This document shows positions 9,523 through 15,986 of a stretch of 64,000 bases of DNA, one piece after another. Origin of the DNA: Pseudomonadota bacterium. Lineage in GTDB: Bacteria; Pseudomonadota; Gammaproteobacteria; Xanthomonadales; Xanthomonadaceae. Under the pieces are notes generated by a model, which was not told where the DNA came from, ran no database searches, and was given only the letters and a program-made list of their open reading frames with translations. The stretch's first letter is position 1. Each line of letters starts with the position of its first letter. The translations under genes and the position numbers were made by a program. The DNA is taken from contig JAEWGI010000071.1 of assembly GCA_023388355.1 (NCBI GenBank), positions 1 to 64,000 of the forward strand, given 5' to 3'.

Positions 9523-10602
9523 CTACTTGAGCAGCCGTGCCGCGGGATTGTCCTCCGCAGCGCCCGCCTGAAAATACCCGATCACACTCGCCACCGAACG
9601 ATGCTCGGTCATCGCCATCACTGACGGCAGCGGAACCCCTTGCTTGCCGGCCTCGGTCACGAACCCCGACCTCAGGCTGTGCGCCCCAAAATCCCCCTCC
9701 AGTCCGGCCAAGCGAGCCCTCCGCTTCACAATGGTCGCTACTGAACCCGGGAGCAGGGCAGGGCCGACCCGGTTCTTCCAGATCCGCCGAAAGATCGCCC
9801 CGTCCTCGATACCAGCGGCCTCGAGCCACGCCGCCAAGGCTTCGGCACTGCGCCCTAGGATCGGCTTGTCTGGCGTTGAATCCGCTGTTGCTCCCGCCTG
9901 CTGCGTTTTTGAGTACTCCAGACGGTAGATGTAGCTATCTTCACCCGCCTTGCGCAGATCGCGCATGTCGGCCGCGGCGATCTCGCTCCGCCGGCGGCCG
10001 CCACTGGCGAACCCGAAGCAGAGTAGGGCGCGGTCACGCAGGCCTTCGAGGCTGTCGTCGCAGGTCGCCAGCATGGCTTCGAGCTCGGCGCGGGTGATCG
10101 CGGTCTTCTTGGTTGCTCGCTCGCCACGCTTGACCGCGGCACGGCGGGCACGACTGAGCAGCAACCTGACGCTAGGTAGCTCACAAGGGTTGTCCAAGCG
10201 CTTGAGCTTGTGTGCCGTGGACAGCACCGCCACGCGCTGGACCACGGTCGAGAGCTTGAGCGGCCCGACCTTGGCCTTGAGGCCGGCCGCCACCAGCGCA
10301 TGATCCAGCGCCGACGGCAACTCGCTGACCAAGCCGGTCTTGTGCTTGCGCTGGATGTGGTCAACCAGAAACTGGATTACCACGGCTTCGCTGACAGGCA
10401 GCGCCAATTCGACCCCGTAGCGGCCTTGGTGCCAGCCAGCCCAGTAGCGCAGGGCCGTCGCGTAGCTGCGGGTGGTGTTCTCGGCAGCGGCTTCGGCCAG
10501 CAGCTCCCGCACTGCATTGGCGGCGTTCTGGGCCAATTGTTCTGGCAGGACGAGGCTAGTGGTCGTCTCTGCGTTCGCCGGAAGTGCGGTATTTCCTTTC
10601 AT
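9523..10602 (-). CDS. Tyrosine recombinase, TnpS-like (transposon cointegrate resolution)
   Basis: The 359-residue protein has all the tyrosine-recombinase landmarks: R204 in GGRRRSEI, H308-S-L-R311, H334 in TEHRS and the nucleophile Y343 (GYFQAG), with the usual nine-residue H-to-Y spacing. An N-terminal SAM-like core-binding domain covers about residues 25-140. It is transcribed away from a KfrA/TnpT-like gene, with about 100 bases and a palindrome between them. In Tn4651- and TnXax1-type Tn3-family transposons a tyrosine recombinase (TnpS) and a coiled-coil DNA-binding protein (TnpT) are arranged this way and resolve cointegrates. No Tn3-family transposase gene is in the window, so the transposon is partial or extends beyond it. 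An independent integrase remains possible. Confidence 0.75.
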   Translation of the reverse strand: MKGNTALPANAETTTSLVLPEQLAQNAANAVRELLAEAAAENTTRSYATALRYWAGWHQGRYGVELALPVSEAVVIQFLVDHIQRKHKTGLVSELPSALDHALVAAGLKAKVGPLKLSTVVQRVAVLSTAHKLKRLDNPCELPSVRLLLSRARRAAVKRGERATKKTAITRAELEAMLATCDDSLEGLRDRALLCFGFASGGRRRSEIAAADMRDLRKAGEDSYIYRLEYSKTQQAGATADSTPDKPILGRSAEALAAWLEAAGIEDGAIFRRIWKNRVGPALLPGSVATIVKRRARLAGLEGDFGAHSLRSGFVTEAGKQGVPLPSVMAMTEHRSVASVIGYFQAGAAEDNPAARLLK

Positions 10603-10630
10603 ACTATGTAATGTAGGTTATGAAATAGCA

Positions 10631-10663
10631 CTGGTATTAGCGATAATCATCACTTATCACCAG
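10631..10663. promoter_or_regulatory. Imperfect palindrome between recombinase and KfrA-like gene; candidate resolution site/operator
   Basis: The 104-base gap between the two divergent genes is AT-rich and contains nested inverted repeats: CTGGT (10631-10635) with ACCAG (10659-10663) outside, and GATAA (10642-10646) with TTATC (10654-10658) inside, around a 7-base centre. A 5-bp arm flanking a 7-base spacer is the size expected of a tyrosine-recombinase core site. The same position is where the recombination site of TnpS/TnpT modules lies. It may also be the operator for both divergent promoters. Confidence 0.5.
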
Positions 10664-10706
10664 TACGGAATCAACAGAGTAGGGCGACCGAGTAGGAGGC
10701 ACTTCC

Positions 10707-11696
10707 ATGGCCCGAGGCATCACCGAATCCGACGTGCACACCGCTGCCGACGAGATCGTCGGCTTGGGCGAACGGCCGACTGTGGAGCGCGTCCGTGCGC
10801 ACTTAGGTACCGGCTCGCCGAACACGGTTACGCGGTGGCTGGAAACTTGGTGGCAAGGACTCGGAAGGCGGCTGGACGCGCATCACCGCAGCGTCGCCGT
10901 TCCAGACGCCCCAGATGCGGTCGCGCGCTTGGCGAGCGAATTGTGGGCGTCGGCTATGAGGCACGCTCAAAGCATTGCGGACGATGCGTTGAGGGCTGAC
11001 CGCGCAGCTCTGGGGCGTGAGATCCAAGCGCTTGAAAGTGATCGCGAGGCCTTTCTGGCGGAAGCTGCCACTTTGCGGGAACAGGTGGCGGCCGCAGGCC
11101 ACAAGGCGGAGCTGGCTACCACCCGGGCCGCAGAGCTCCAGCGCTTGGTCGACAGGCTTGAGGAGCAGGTTGAAGAAGTCGGCCGCCAGCGCGATGCGGC
11201 CGTCGCCCACGCAGCAGACGGCGTAAGCACCCGCGACGCCCTGGAGGCCAGGGTCCGCTCGTTGCAGGATGCCGCCCTGGCTGAACGCGAGTCACTCGGT
11301 CAGCATGTCCGTGCGGTGGAGGATCGAGCCCTCAAAGAGATCGACCGAGCTCGTCAGGAGACAAAGGAACTGCAAGGGAGACTGACGGCCGCCGTGCGCC
11401 AATCGGCTGCTGCCGAGAAGTCGCTACGTGAACTGATCGACCAGGCGAACACCAAGGCGGTTGAAGCTTCTCGCGAGGCCTCGGCGCAACGGGCCCGCGC
11501 GGACGCGCTTGAGGGTCAGCTGGGCGTGCTGCGGGATCTGCCCGCGGCGCTCAGAGCGGCATTCCCCCAGGCTGCCCCTGGGTCCGCGGCTCGGAAGTCG
11601 CGCAGCCGGAGCAAAGTTGCGCCCTCGAAGCAGACCAAAGCTACGAAGCAATCCAGCCAGCCGGCACGCCGGCGTCGTGCGAAAGTGGCCGATTGA
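10707..11696 (+). CDS. KfrA-type coiled-coil DNA-binding protein, TnpT-like
   Basis: The first 50 residues (MARGITESDVHTAADEIVGL... and NTVTRWLETWW) match the KfrA N-terminal helix-turn-helix domain. About residues 75-285 form a long heptad-rich coiled coil of Ala, Glu, Arg and Leu, and the last 40 residues are Lys/Arg/Ser-rich. KfrA proteins are plasmid-borne autorepressors, and the TnpT helper proteins of Tn4651-type transposons have the same build. The divergent tyrosine recombinase and the palindrome between them favour the TnpT role: binding the recombination site and assisting strand exchange. GTAGGAGG about ten bases before the ATG sets the start. Confidence 0.75.
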   Translation: MARGITESDVHTAADEIVGLGERPTVERVRAHLGTGSPNTVTRWLETWWQGLGRRLDAHHRSVAVPDAPDAVARLASELWASAMRHAQSIADDALRADRAALGREIQALESDREAFLAEAATLREQVAAAGHKAELATTRAAELQRLVDRLEEQVEEVGRQRDAAVAHAADGVSTRDALEARVRSLQDAALAERESLGQHVRAVEDRALKEIDRARQETKELQGRLTAAVRQSAAAEKSLRELIDQANTKAVEASREASAQRARADALEGQLGVLRDLPAALRAAFPQAAPGSAARKSRSRSKVAPSKQTKATKQSSQPARRRRAKVAD

Positions 11697-11737
11697 TCTA
11701 TTCTCAAGGTGTCGGGGCGCGACATCGTATCGGAGCA

Positions 11738-11871
11738 CGACACGGTTAAGGGGGGCAAGGCGCTCGAATCGGCTACGACAAAGGTCACTGCATGGAGGCT
11801 CTATGTCATTGATCTACATGGGAGTGATTGTCGGACGACGACATGGTTACGGGTCACGTCATGGTTAAGGA
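11738..11871 (+). repeat. Three short direct repeats of the form ACAYGGTTAMGG in a non-coding stretch
   Basis: The roughly 340 bases between the KfrA-like gene and the next gene have no convincing reading frame. They contain CGACACGGTTAAGGGG (from about 11738), CGACATGGTTACGGG (from about 11839) and ACGTCATGGTTAAGGA (from about 11856). The repeats have the same orientation and differ at two or three positions. They could be iterons or DNA-binding sites, or repeated sequences at the end of an IS21-like element. I cannot decide which. Confidence 0.4.
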
Positions 11872-11926
11872 GCAGACGACAGAGTTTGGGTAGCACCGAC
11901 ACAGCGGCCGCCGCCAGCGTTGCGAC

Positions 11927-11954
11927 GGTGAACATAATAGGCATTATGCGAAAT
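11927..11954 (-). other. XerC/XerD (dif-like) recombination site
   Basis: Read on the minus strand, 11954-11944 is ATTTCGCATAA (XerC-arm-like), 11943-11938 is a 6-base centre (TGCCTA), and 11937-11927 begins TTATGTT (XerD-arm-like). The inner CGCATAA and TTATGTT match the conserved inner halves of bacterial dif sites, and the arm-6-arm geometry is exact. The outer XerD bases and the centre differ from canonical dif, which fits an att site of an element that borrows the host XerCD rather than the chromosomal dif itself. It lies 90 bases upstream of a filamentous-phage-type gene remnant, as in integrated xanthomonad filamentous phages. Confidence 0.65.
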
Positions 11955-12040
11955 GGGGGATAATGACGGATCCGCTCGGGATCGCCCCGACGGCCCGCCC
12001 CGTATGCCATCCCTCAACTGCCGCCGAGCCTCGAACCCCT

Positions 12041-12363
12041 ATGTCCCATCCCCCTTGCTGGCCCGACGGCCAGCCGTGTCCGAACACCTGCGCCGCCGCA
12101 CTCCACGACCGCACCGTGCACAACCTTCACTCCCTTTACGGGCCGTGGCTGGACTGGCGGATGGCAGGACGGGATCTGGTGTCGCCCGACGGCGACCGGA
12201 TCAGCCCGGAGCGACTCCGCGGACTGCTGTGGCGCCAGGCCGGTGAAGCCCGCCTCGCTTCGGCGCGGGCGCGGAAGAACAGCGTCGTCAGGAAGATGTG
12301 ACGGTCATCCGGGCCGATCAGGTCGATTGGCACCGGAAGCGATTCGGAAGCGTCGTGGCCTGA
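12041..12363 (+). pseudogene. Frameshifted filamentous-phage-type small protein (DUF3653-like)
   Basis: From the ATG at 12041 the frame encodes MSHPPCWPDGQPCPNTC followed by GPWLDWRMAGRDLVSPDGDR and ISPERLRGLLWRQAGEAR, a pattern I associate with small proteins of xanthomonad filamentous phages. This frame ends early at 12301. The next frame carries the expected remainder: EEQRRQEDVTVIRADQVDW then HRKRFGSVVA, ending at 12361-12363. A one-base insertion or deletion near 12266-12276 would join the two into a protein of about 106 residues. The frameshift reading is direct from the sequence; the phage-family name is from memory. Confidence 0.6.
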
Positions 12364-12410
12364 TCCCGGCCGATGCGCGTCGGATGTTCGTACTGTCGCC
12401 GCCGACGACG

Positions 12411-13265
12411 CTACTGCGTCGGACAGGCGGGATCTCCCGCGTGCTTCGCGCACAGGCGCTGCCGGCAGCGGATTCCGGCCGTGGTGTTTGCCGCAGGACA
12501 CGAACGCAGCTGGCGCTGCAGGTTGGCCGAGCTCCGGTCCGCCGTGTCCGCTGCGTCCATGTCCGCGGTGCTGGCTACGACCGGTCCACTGGCCGCGGTG
12601 GCGGACAGCTGCGCGATCAGTTCGTCCAGGGTCTGGGGTGCGTTGGCGCTGCCGTCTGCGTTCTCCGGCTGCTCGCGGATGTTGGCCATGAGCACGGCCA
12701 GCAGGTCTTCCTTGCCGGTGGCCGATGCGGAACCCGACCGCTTCGCGCGGCGGCTGCCCGTGGCACCGGTTTCCCGTGCGGCCGATGCCTGGGTGCCGGT
12801 CGGTGTGCCGAGTCCGAACCTGCTCGCGAGGTCGCTCGTGCCCTCGCCCGGCCCCGCAACGCCGCTTTCGCCGGCATCGCCGCCCTCGCCGGCTGCGGAA
12901 TCCGCGCCCAGGATCGAAAGCGGATCGTCGGCGCGGATCTGTCCCGCATACGCAAGCCCGCCTTCGACCAGGACCGCGGGCGAAGAATCCGTGGCACCCG
13001 CATCCGCAACGCTCGCGGTCGAGGCCTGCACTGGAAGCGGTGCATCGCGGTTGGACAGAACGGCCCAGCTGGCAAGACCTACCGCAACCACGCCCACGGC
13101 CAGCACCATCGGCCATCTGCGTCGCGACTGCCGGCGGTCGCCGGCGTTGCCGGACAGCCCGAGGTCCACCTTGCCCGGGGACACGCGCGCATCGCCCTGC
13201 GCCGCTGGCGCGGGAGCGCTTTCAAACAGGCTGGGGCGCGCGGACTTGCGATCCTTGCTCTCCAC
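12411..13265 (-). CDS. Single-pass membrane protein of unknown function at the T6SS left border
   Basis: The 284-residue product has an N-terminal cytoplasmic tail of about 50 residues, one membrane segment (RRRWPMVLAVGVVAVGLASW, about 52-71), a long Ala/Gly/Ser/Asp-rich low-complexity region and a cysteine-containing tail (RSCPAANTTAGIRCRQRLC). I do not recognise it. The GTG at 13265 is chosen because AAGGGG lies ten bases upstream; an ATG at 13319 in frame has no such site. It is divergent from the TagX-like gene, with 99 bases between them. The topology (inside-TM-periplasm) and paired periplasmic cysteines would fit an accessory envelope protein, but a link to secretion is only positional. 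Confidence 0.6.
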   Translation of the reverse strand: MESKDRKSARPSLFESAPAPAAQGDARVSPGKVDLGLSGNAGDRRQSRRRWPMVLAVGVVAVGLASWAVLSNRDAPLPVQASTASVADAGATDSSPAVLVEGGLAYAGQIRADDPLSILGADSAAGEGGDAGESGVAGPGEGTSDLASRFGLGTPTGTQASAARETGATGSRRAKRSGSASATGKEDLLAVLMANIREQPENADGSANAPQTLDELIAQLSATAASGPVVASTADMDAADTADRSSANLQRQLRSCPAANTTAGIRCRQRLCAKHAGDPACPTQ

Positions 13266-13364
13266 GACGGGCTTTCCCCTTCTTTCCGTGCTCGGGCAAT
13301 ATGGTCCAGCATACTTCATTCCGTCCGCAAGACGTCCCGGCCCGCGGCAAGCACAGAAGACCCA

Positions 13365-14204
13365 GTGATCGCGCTATGGATGGCCCTGTTTTTCGCATGC
13401 GCATGCCTGCTGGCATGGCTTGCGTACTTTCCCGATGCGCGCGAGCGGCTACTGGGGTGGGTCCGTGGGCGAACGAGCGCTGTAAGTGCAGGGGCGCGTC
13501 GCGTCGGTGGGTCGATGCGGCGTGGCCTGTCGCGTTCCCCGAAGCCCAGGCGCCCCTCCCGCCTGACGGACATGGTCCGCGTGCATCGGCCCATGCTGCT
13601 TGCCGGCCTGCTGGTCGTCCTGCTGCCGCCGCTGCTGGTGCTGATGTTGCGGCGCGATGTGGCGCTGGACGGGTTCGAGGGCGTGCAGCGGCAGGCCGCT
13701 AGCGTCAAGCTCGAGGAGTTGCTGCGCGGTGAGCGCTTGATCCCTCCCCCTCCCCCGCCGCCGGAAGTGTTCATGACCGCGGAGGTGGAGCTGGTGCGGC
13801 CGATGACCGCGACCGCCGACCGCAAGTGGGACCAGCTGGATGCGGAGTTCACCCAGCGCCTGCTGGCCGTCTACCAGGTCATGCGCGACCAGCACGGCTA
13901 CGAGATGGTGCTGGTGGAGGGCTACCGCAGCGCCGCGCGCCAGAACCAGCTGGCGGCGCGCGGCCAGCACGTGACCCGCGCGACCGGCGGGCGCAGCTGG
14001 CACCAGTACGGGCTGGCCGCCGACAGCGCCTTCATGCGCGACGGCAAACTGGTGATCAGCGAGCGCGACCCCTGGGCGATGCGTGGCTACCAGCTGTACG
14101 GCCAGGTGGCAGGGGAAGCGGGGCTGGTCTGGGGCGGCGACTGGAAGAGCATCAAGGACCTGATGCACGTGGAACTGCGGCGCCAGGGGGTGATGCGTCG
14201 ATAG
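13365..14204 (+). CDS. tagX: TagX-like M15-family peptidoglycan endopeptidase of the T6SS
   Basis: This 279-residue protein has two predicted membrane segments (about 3-22 and 76-96), a proline run (residues 127-133), and a C-terminal zinc peptidase domain of the VanY/CwlK (M15) type with H213 and D220 (SWHQYGLAAD) and H268 (MHVEL). In Acinetobacter, TagX is a membrane-anchored L,D-endopeptidase of this fold that opens the peptidoglycan for T6SS assembly. The same role is likely here, as the gene heads the tssM-side operon. The GTG at 13365 is the first start after the divergent promoter region; an ATG five codons later is the alternative. An exported cell-wall effector is less likely because of the membrane anchors. 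Confidence 0.75.
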   Translation: MIALWMALFFACACLLAWLAYFPDARERLLGWVRGRTSAVSAGARRVGGSMRRGLSRSPKPRRPSRLTDMVRVHRPMLLAGLLVVLLPPLLVLMLRRDVALDGFEGVQRQAASVKLEELLRGERLIPPPPPPPEVFMTAEVELVRPMTATADRKWDQLDAEFTQRLLAVYQVMRDQHGYEMVLVEGYRSAARQNQLAARGQHVTRATGGRSWHQYGLAADSAFMRDGKLVISERDPWAMRGYQLYGQVAGEAGLVWGGDWKSIKDLMHVELRRQGVMRR

Positions 14205-14266
14205 GCGCTCTGCTATCTTTACGCGCCGTTCACCACGATGTCGATCCAGGGATTCAGGAAAACATC

Positions 14267-14485
14267 ATGTCGCGCCCCTTCTTTTTGCCGGATGGCCAGC
14301 TTGGCCACGGCGGTTCCGACGCCTTCGGCACAGCAAACAGTTGCGGTTGCGACAAGTGCGGGCCGCTGGCAATCGCCGCCGCTCCCGTGAGCGTTGTCGA
14401 CGGCGCTCCGGTCGCGCGTGCGGGCGGCAGGGTCTCCTGCGGTGCCAGGCTCATCGCCAGCCGGACGACCGTCGGCGTCCGCTGA
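14267..14485 (+). CDS. Small PAAR-like protein
   Basis: This is a 72-residue protein starting MSRPFFLPDGQLGHGGSD. A cysteine pair (CGCDKCG, about 27-33) is followed by a PAAR-type segment VVDGAPVARAGGRVSCGARL near the C-terminus. PAAR proteins form the sharp zinc-binding tip on the VgrG spike. This one is shorter than usual and has one clear PAAR-like repeat, so it may be a minimal tip. It lies between tagX and the tssM group, all on the same strand, matching the position of a PAAR gene beside tagX in Acinetobacter-type clusters. The PAAR assignment is by motif only. Confidence 0.6.
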   Translation: MSRPFFLPDGQLGHGGSDAFGTANSCGCDKCGPLAIAAAPVSVVDGAPVARAGGRVSCGARLIASRTTVGVR

Positions 14486-14510
14486 CGCCGGGATCGCGGA
14501 GCAGCGGACG

Positions 14511-15986
14511 ATGAGCAGAATGCTGCGCCTGGGCTTGTGGCTGCTGCTGACCATGGTGGTGGTCTGGGCCGTGGTCATCGGCTACTGGAAGGTCACCGGC
14601 ACCCGGCCCGACGTGCGCGACCTGGTGCTGTACCTGGGCGTGCTTCCGCTGGGAACGTTCGCGGTGCTGGCACTGCTCAGGCGCGGACTGCAGAACGCCG
14701 GCAGCAAGGCGTCGGAACGGCAGGCCGATGCGGAAGGAGAAGGATCCGGACCGGAGGCAGGCAAGGACGAGACGCAGGTCCGGCCCGCGACTCCGGTCGC
14801 GATCCTCGCCGGTGCGCTGAGGCTGCCTGCAGGTGGCGATGCCGCTGGAGTCCTTGGCGCGATCGCCTCGCCCGCCGCTCCGGAACTGCACCCGAAGCTC
14901 AAGGACGGATCCGGATTCCCGGTGTTCGCCAGCTGGGTGGACGACATTGATACCGACGCCGTCCTGCAGGCGCTTGAAGCCGCGGGCGCGAGCGATGCGG
15001 ACATCCGCCGCTTCGCCGACGAGCAGCTGCGCGGCCTGGGGCTGCTGCTGCCGGTGGCTCAGGACCTGCTGGCCCAGGTGGTCGCGGAAGACTGGCTTGC
15101 ACCGCCCGCAACCGCGGCAGCGACCGGCGGACGCGGCGCGCCACCGCCAGCGCCGAGGCTGCATGCCAGCATCTTCCTGCCGTCGGACTGGCCTGCGGCG
15201 CTGCGCGGTCCGGTCGCCGCCTGGTTCGCCGAGGAGGCGCGGGCGACCGGTCTCGACGCGGGACAGCTGGCCGTCGACGCCCTGCCCGCCACCGCCGGCG
15301 ACGACATCTGGCGCCATCTTGCGGGCATCGCCCCGCCCGCCTCCGGACAGGCGCCGGGCCCTGCGCTCCATCTCGTCCTCGCCTGCCACTCGCAGCTCGG
15401 CGAACGCAGCGTGCAGCGACTGGACCAGGGCGGGCGCCTGCTGTCGGCCATGCGCAACGAAGGTATCGTGCCGGGCGAAGGCGCTGCCGGGCTCGTGCTG
15501 CACGCGGCCGACGCCCAGGGCGGGTTCGCTTTCCCCGCCAGGGCGGTGCTGCAGGCCCACACCACGGAACACCAGGGCGTGTCCTGGCAGCCGCGGGCGG
15601 CGATCGGGCAGATCCAGGCCCTCCTCGATCGGACCCTGGCCGGCGCCAACGGCCTCGCCGTCGACGAGGTCACGGCGCTGCTCAGCGACGCCGACCTGCG
15701 GCGGTCGCGGGCCACGGCCGCTGCCGGCTTCTTCGGCCAGTCCCTGGCCCATCTCGATCCCGATGAAGATTGCCTGGCCAGCGGCGCACGCTGCGGGCAT
15801 GTCGGCATCGTCTCGCCGCTGGCACTGATCGCGCTGGCGACCGAACGCGTCGCCGCCGGCACCGCGTCGGTGCTCGCGCTGGCGCTTGCAGAGCCCGACC
15901 AGCGCGCCCTGGCCCTGGTGGCCTCCCCCGTTCCCCCGGCCGCGGAAGACGCGGCCGCCTCCTCAAGCAAACCGCAGGCAACATGA
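14511..15986 (+). CDS. T6SS-linked membrane protein with a thiolase/KAS-like segment (491 aa)
   Basis: Two membrane helices near the N-terminus (about 5-26 and 37-57) precede a linker and a large globular part. Residues 288-330 (LVLACHSQLGERSV, then GIVPGEGAAGLVL) look like the degenerate end of a beta-ketoacyl-synthase/thiolase fold, but I see no catalytic Cys-His-His set, so enzymatic activity is doubtful. DUF2875 proteins such as the lipase adaptor Tla3 are one possible family; I am not sure. GGAG ten bases before the ATG supports the start. Its stop overlaps tssM by four bases, so it is part of the tssM operon and probably works with the TssJLM membrane complex or with effector loading. 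Confidence 0.55.
   Translation: MSRMLRLGLWLLLTMVVVWAVVIGYWKVTGTRPDVRDLVLYLGVLPLGTFAVLALLRRGLQNAGSKASERQADAEGEGSGPEAGKDETQVRPATPVAILAGALRLPAGGDAAGVLGAIASPAAPELHPKLKDGSGFPVFASWVDDIDTDAVLQALEAAGASDADIRRFADEQLRGLGLLLPVAQDLLAQVVAEDWLAPPATAAATGGRGAPPPAPRLHASIFLPSDWPAALRGPVAAWFAEEARATGLDAGQLAVDALPATAGDDIWRHLAGIAPPASGQAPGPALHLVLACHSQLGERSVQRLDQGGRLLSAMRNEGIVPGEGAAGLVLHAADAQGGFAFPARAVLQAHTTEHQGVSWQPRAAIGQIQALLDRTLAGANGLAVDEVTALLSDADLRRSRATAAAGFFGQSLAHLDPDEDCLASGARCGHVGIVSPLALIALATERVAAGTASVLALALAEPDQRALALVASPVPPAAEDAAASSSKPQAT

Noticed and set aside
11927..11954. Chromosomal dif site
   Set aside because: The inner arms match dif, but the centre (TGCCTA) and the outer XerD bases differ from the highly conserved chromosomal site, and a phage-like gene lies beside it. 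An element att site is the better reading.
12243..14204. 653-aa plus-strand frame including the TagX-like gene
   Set aside because: The first 370 residues overlap antisense to the membrane-protein gene and have no domain. The real gene begins near 13365, where the membrane segment and peptidase start.
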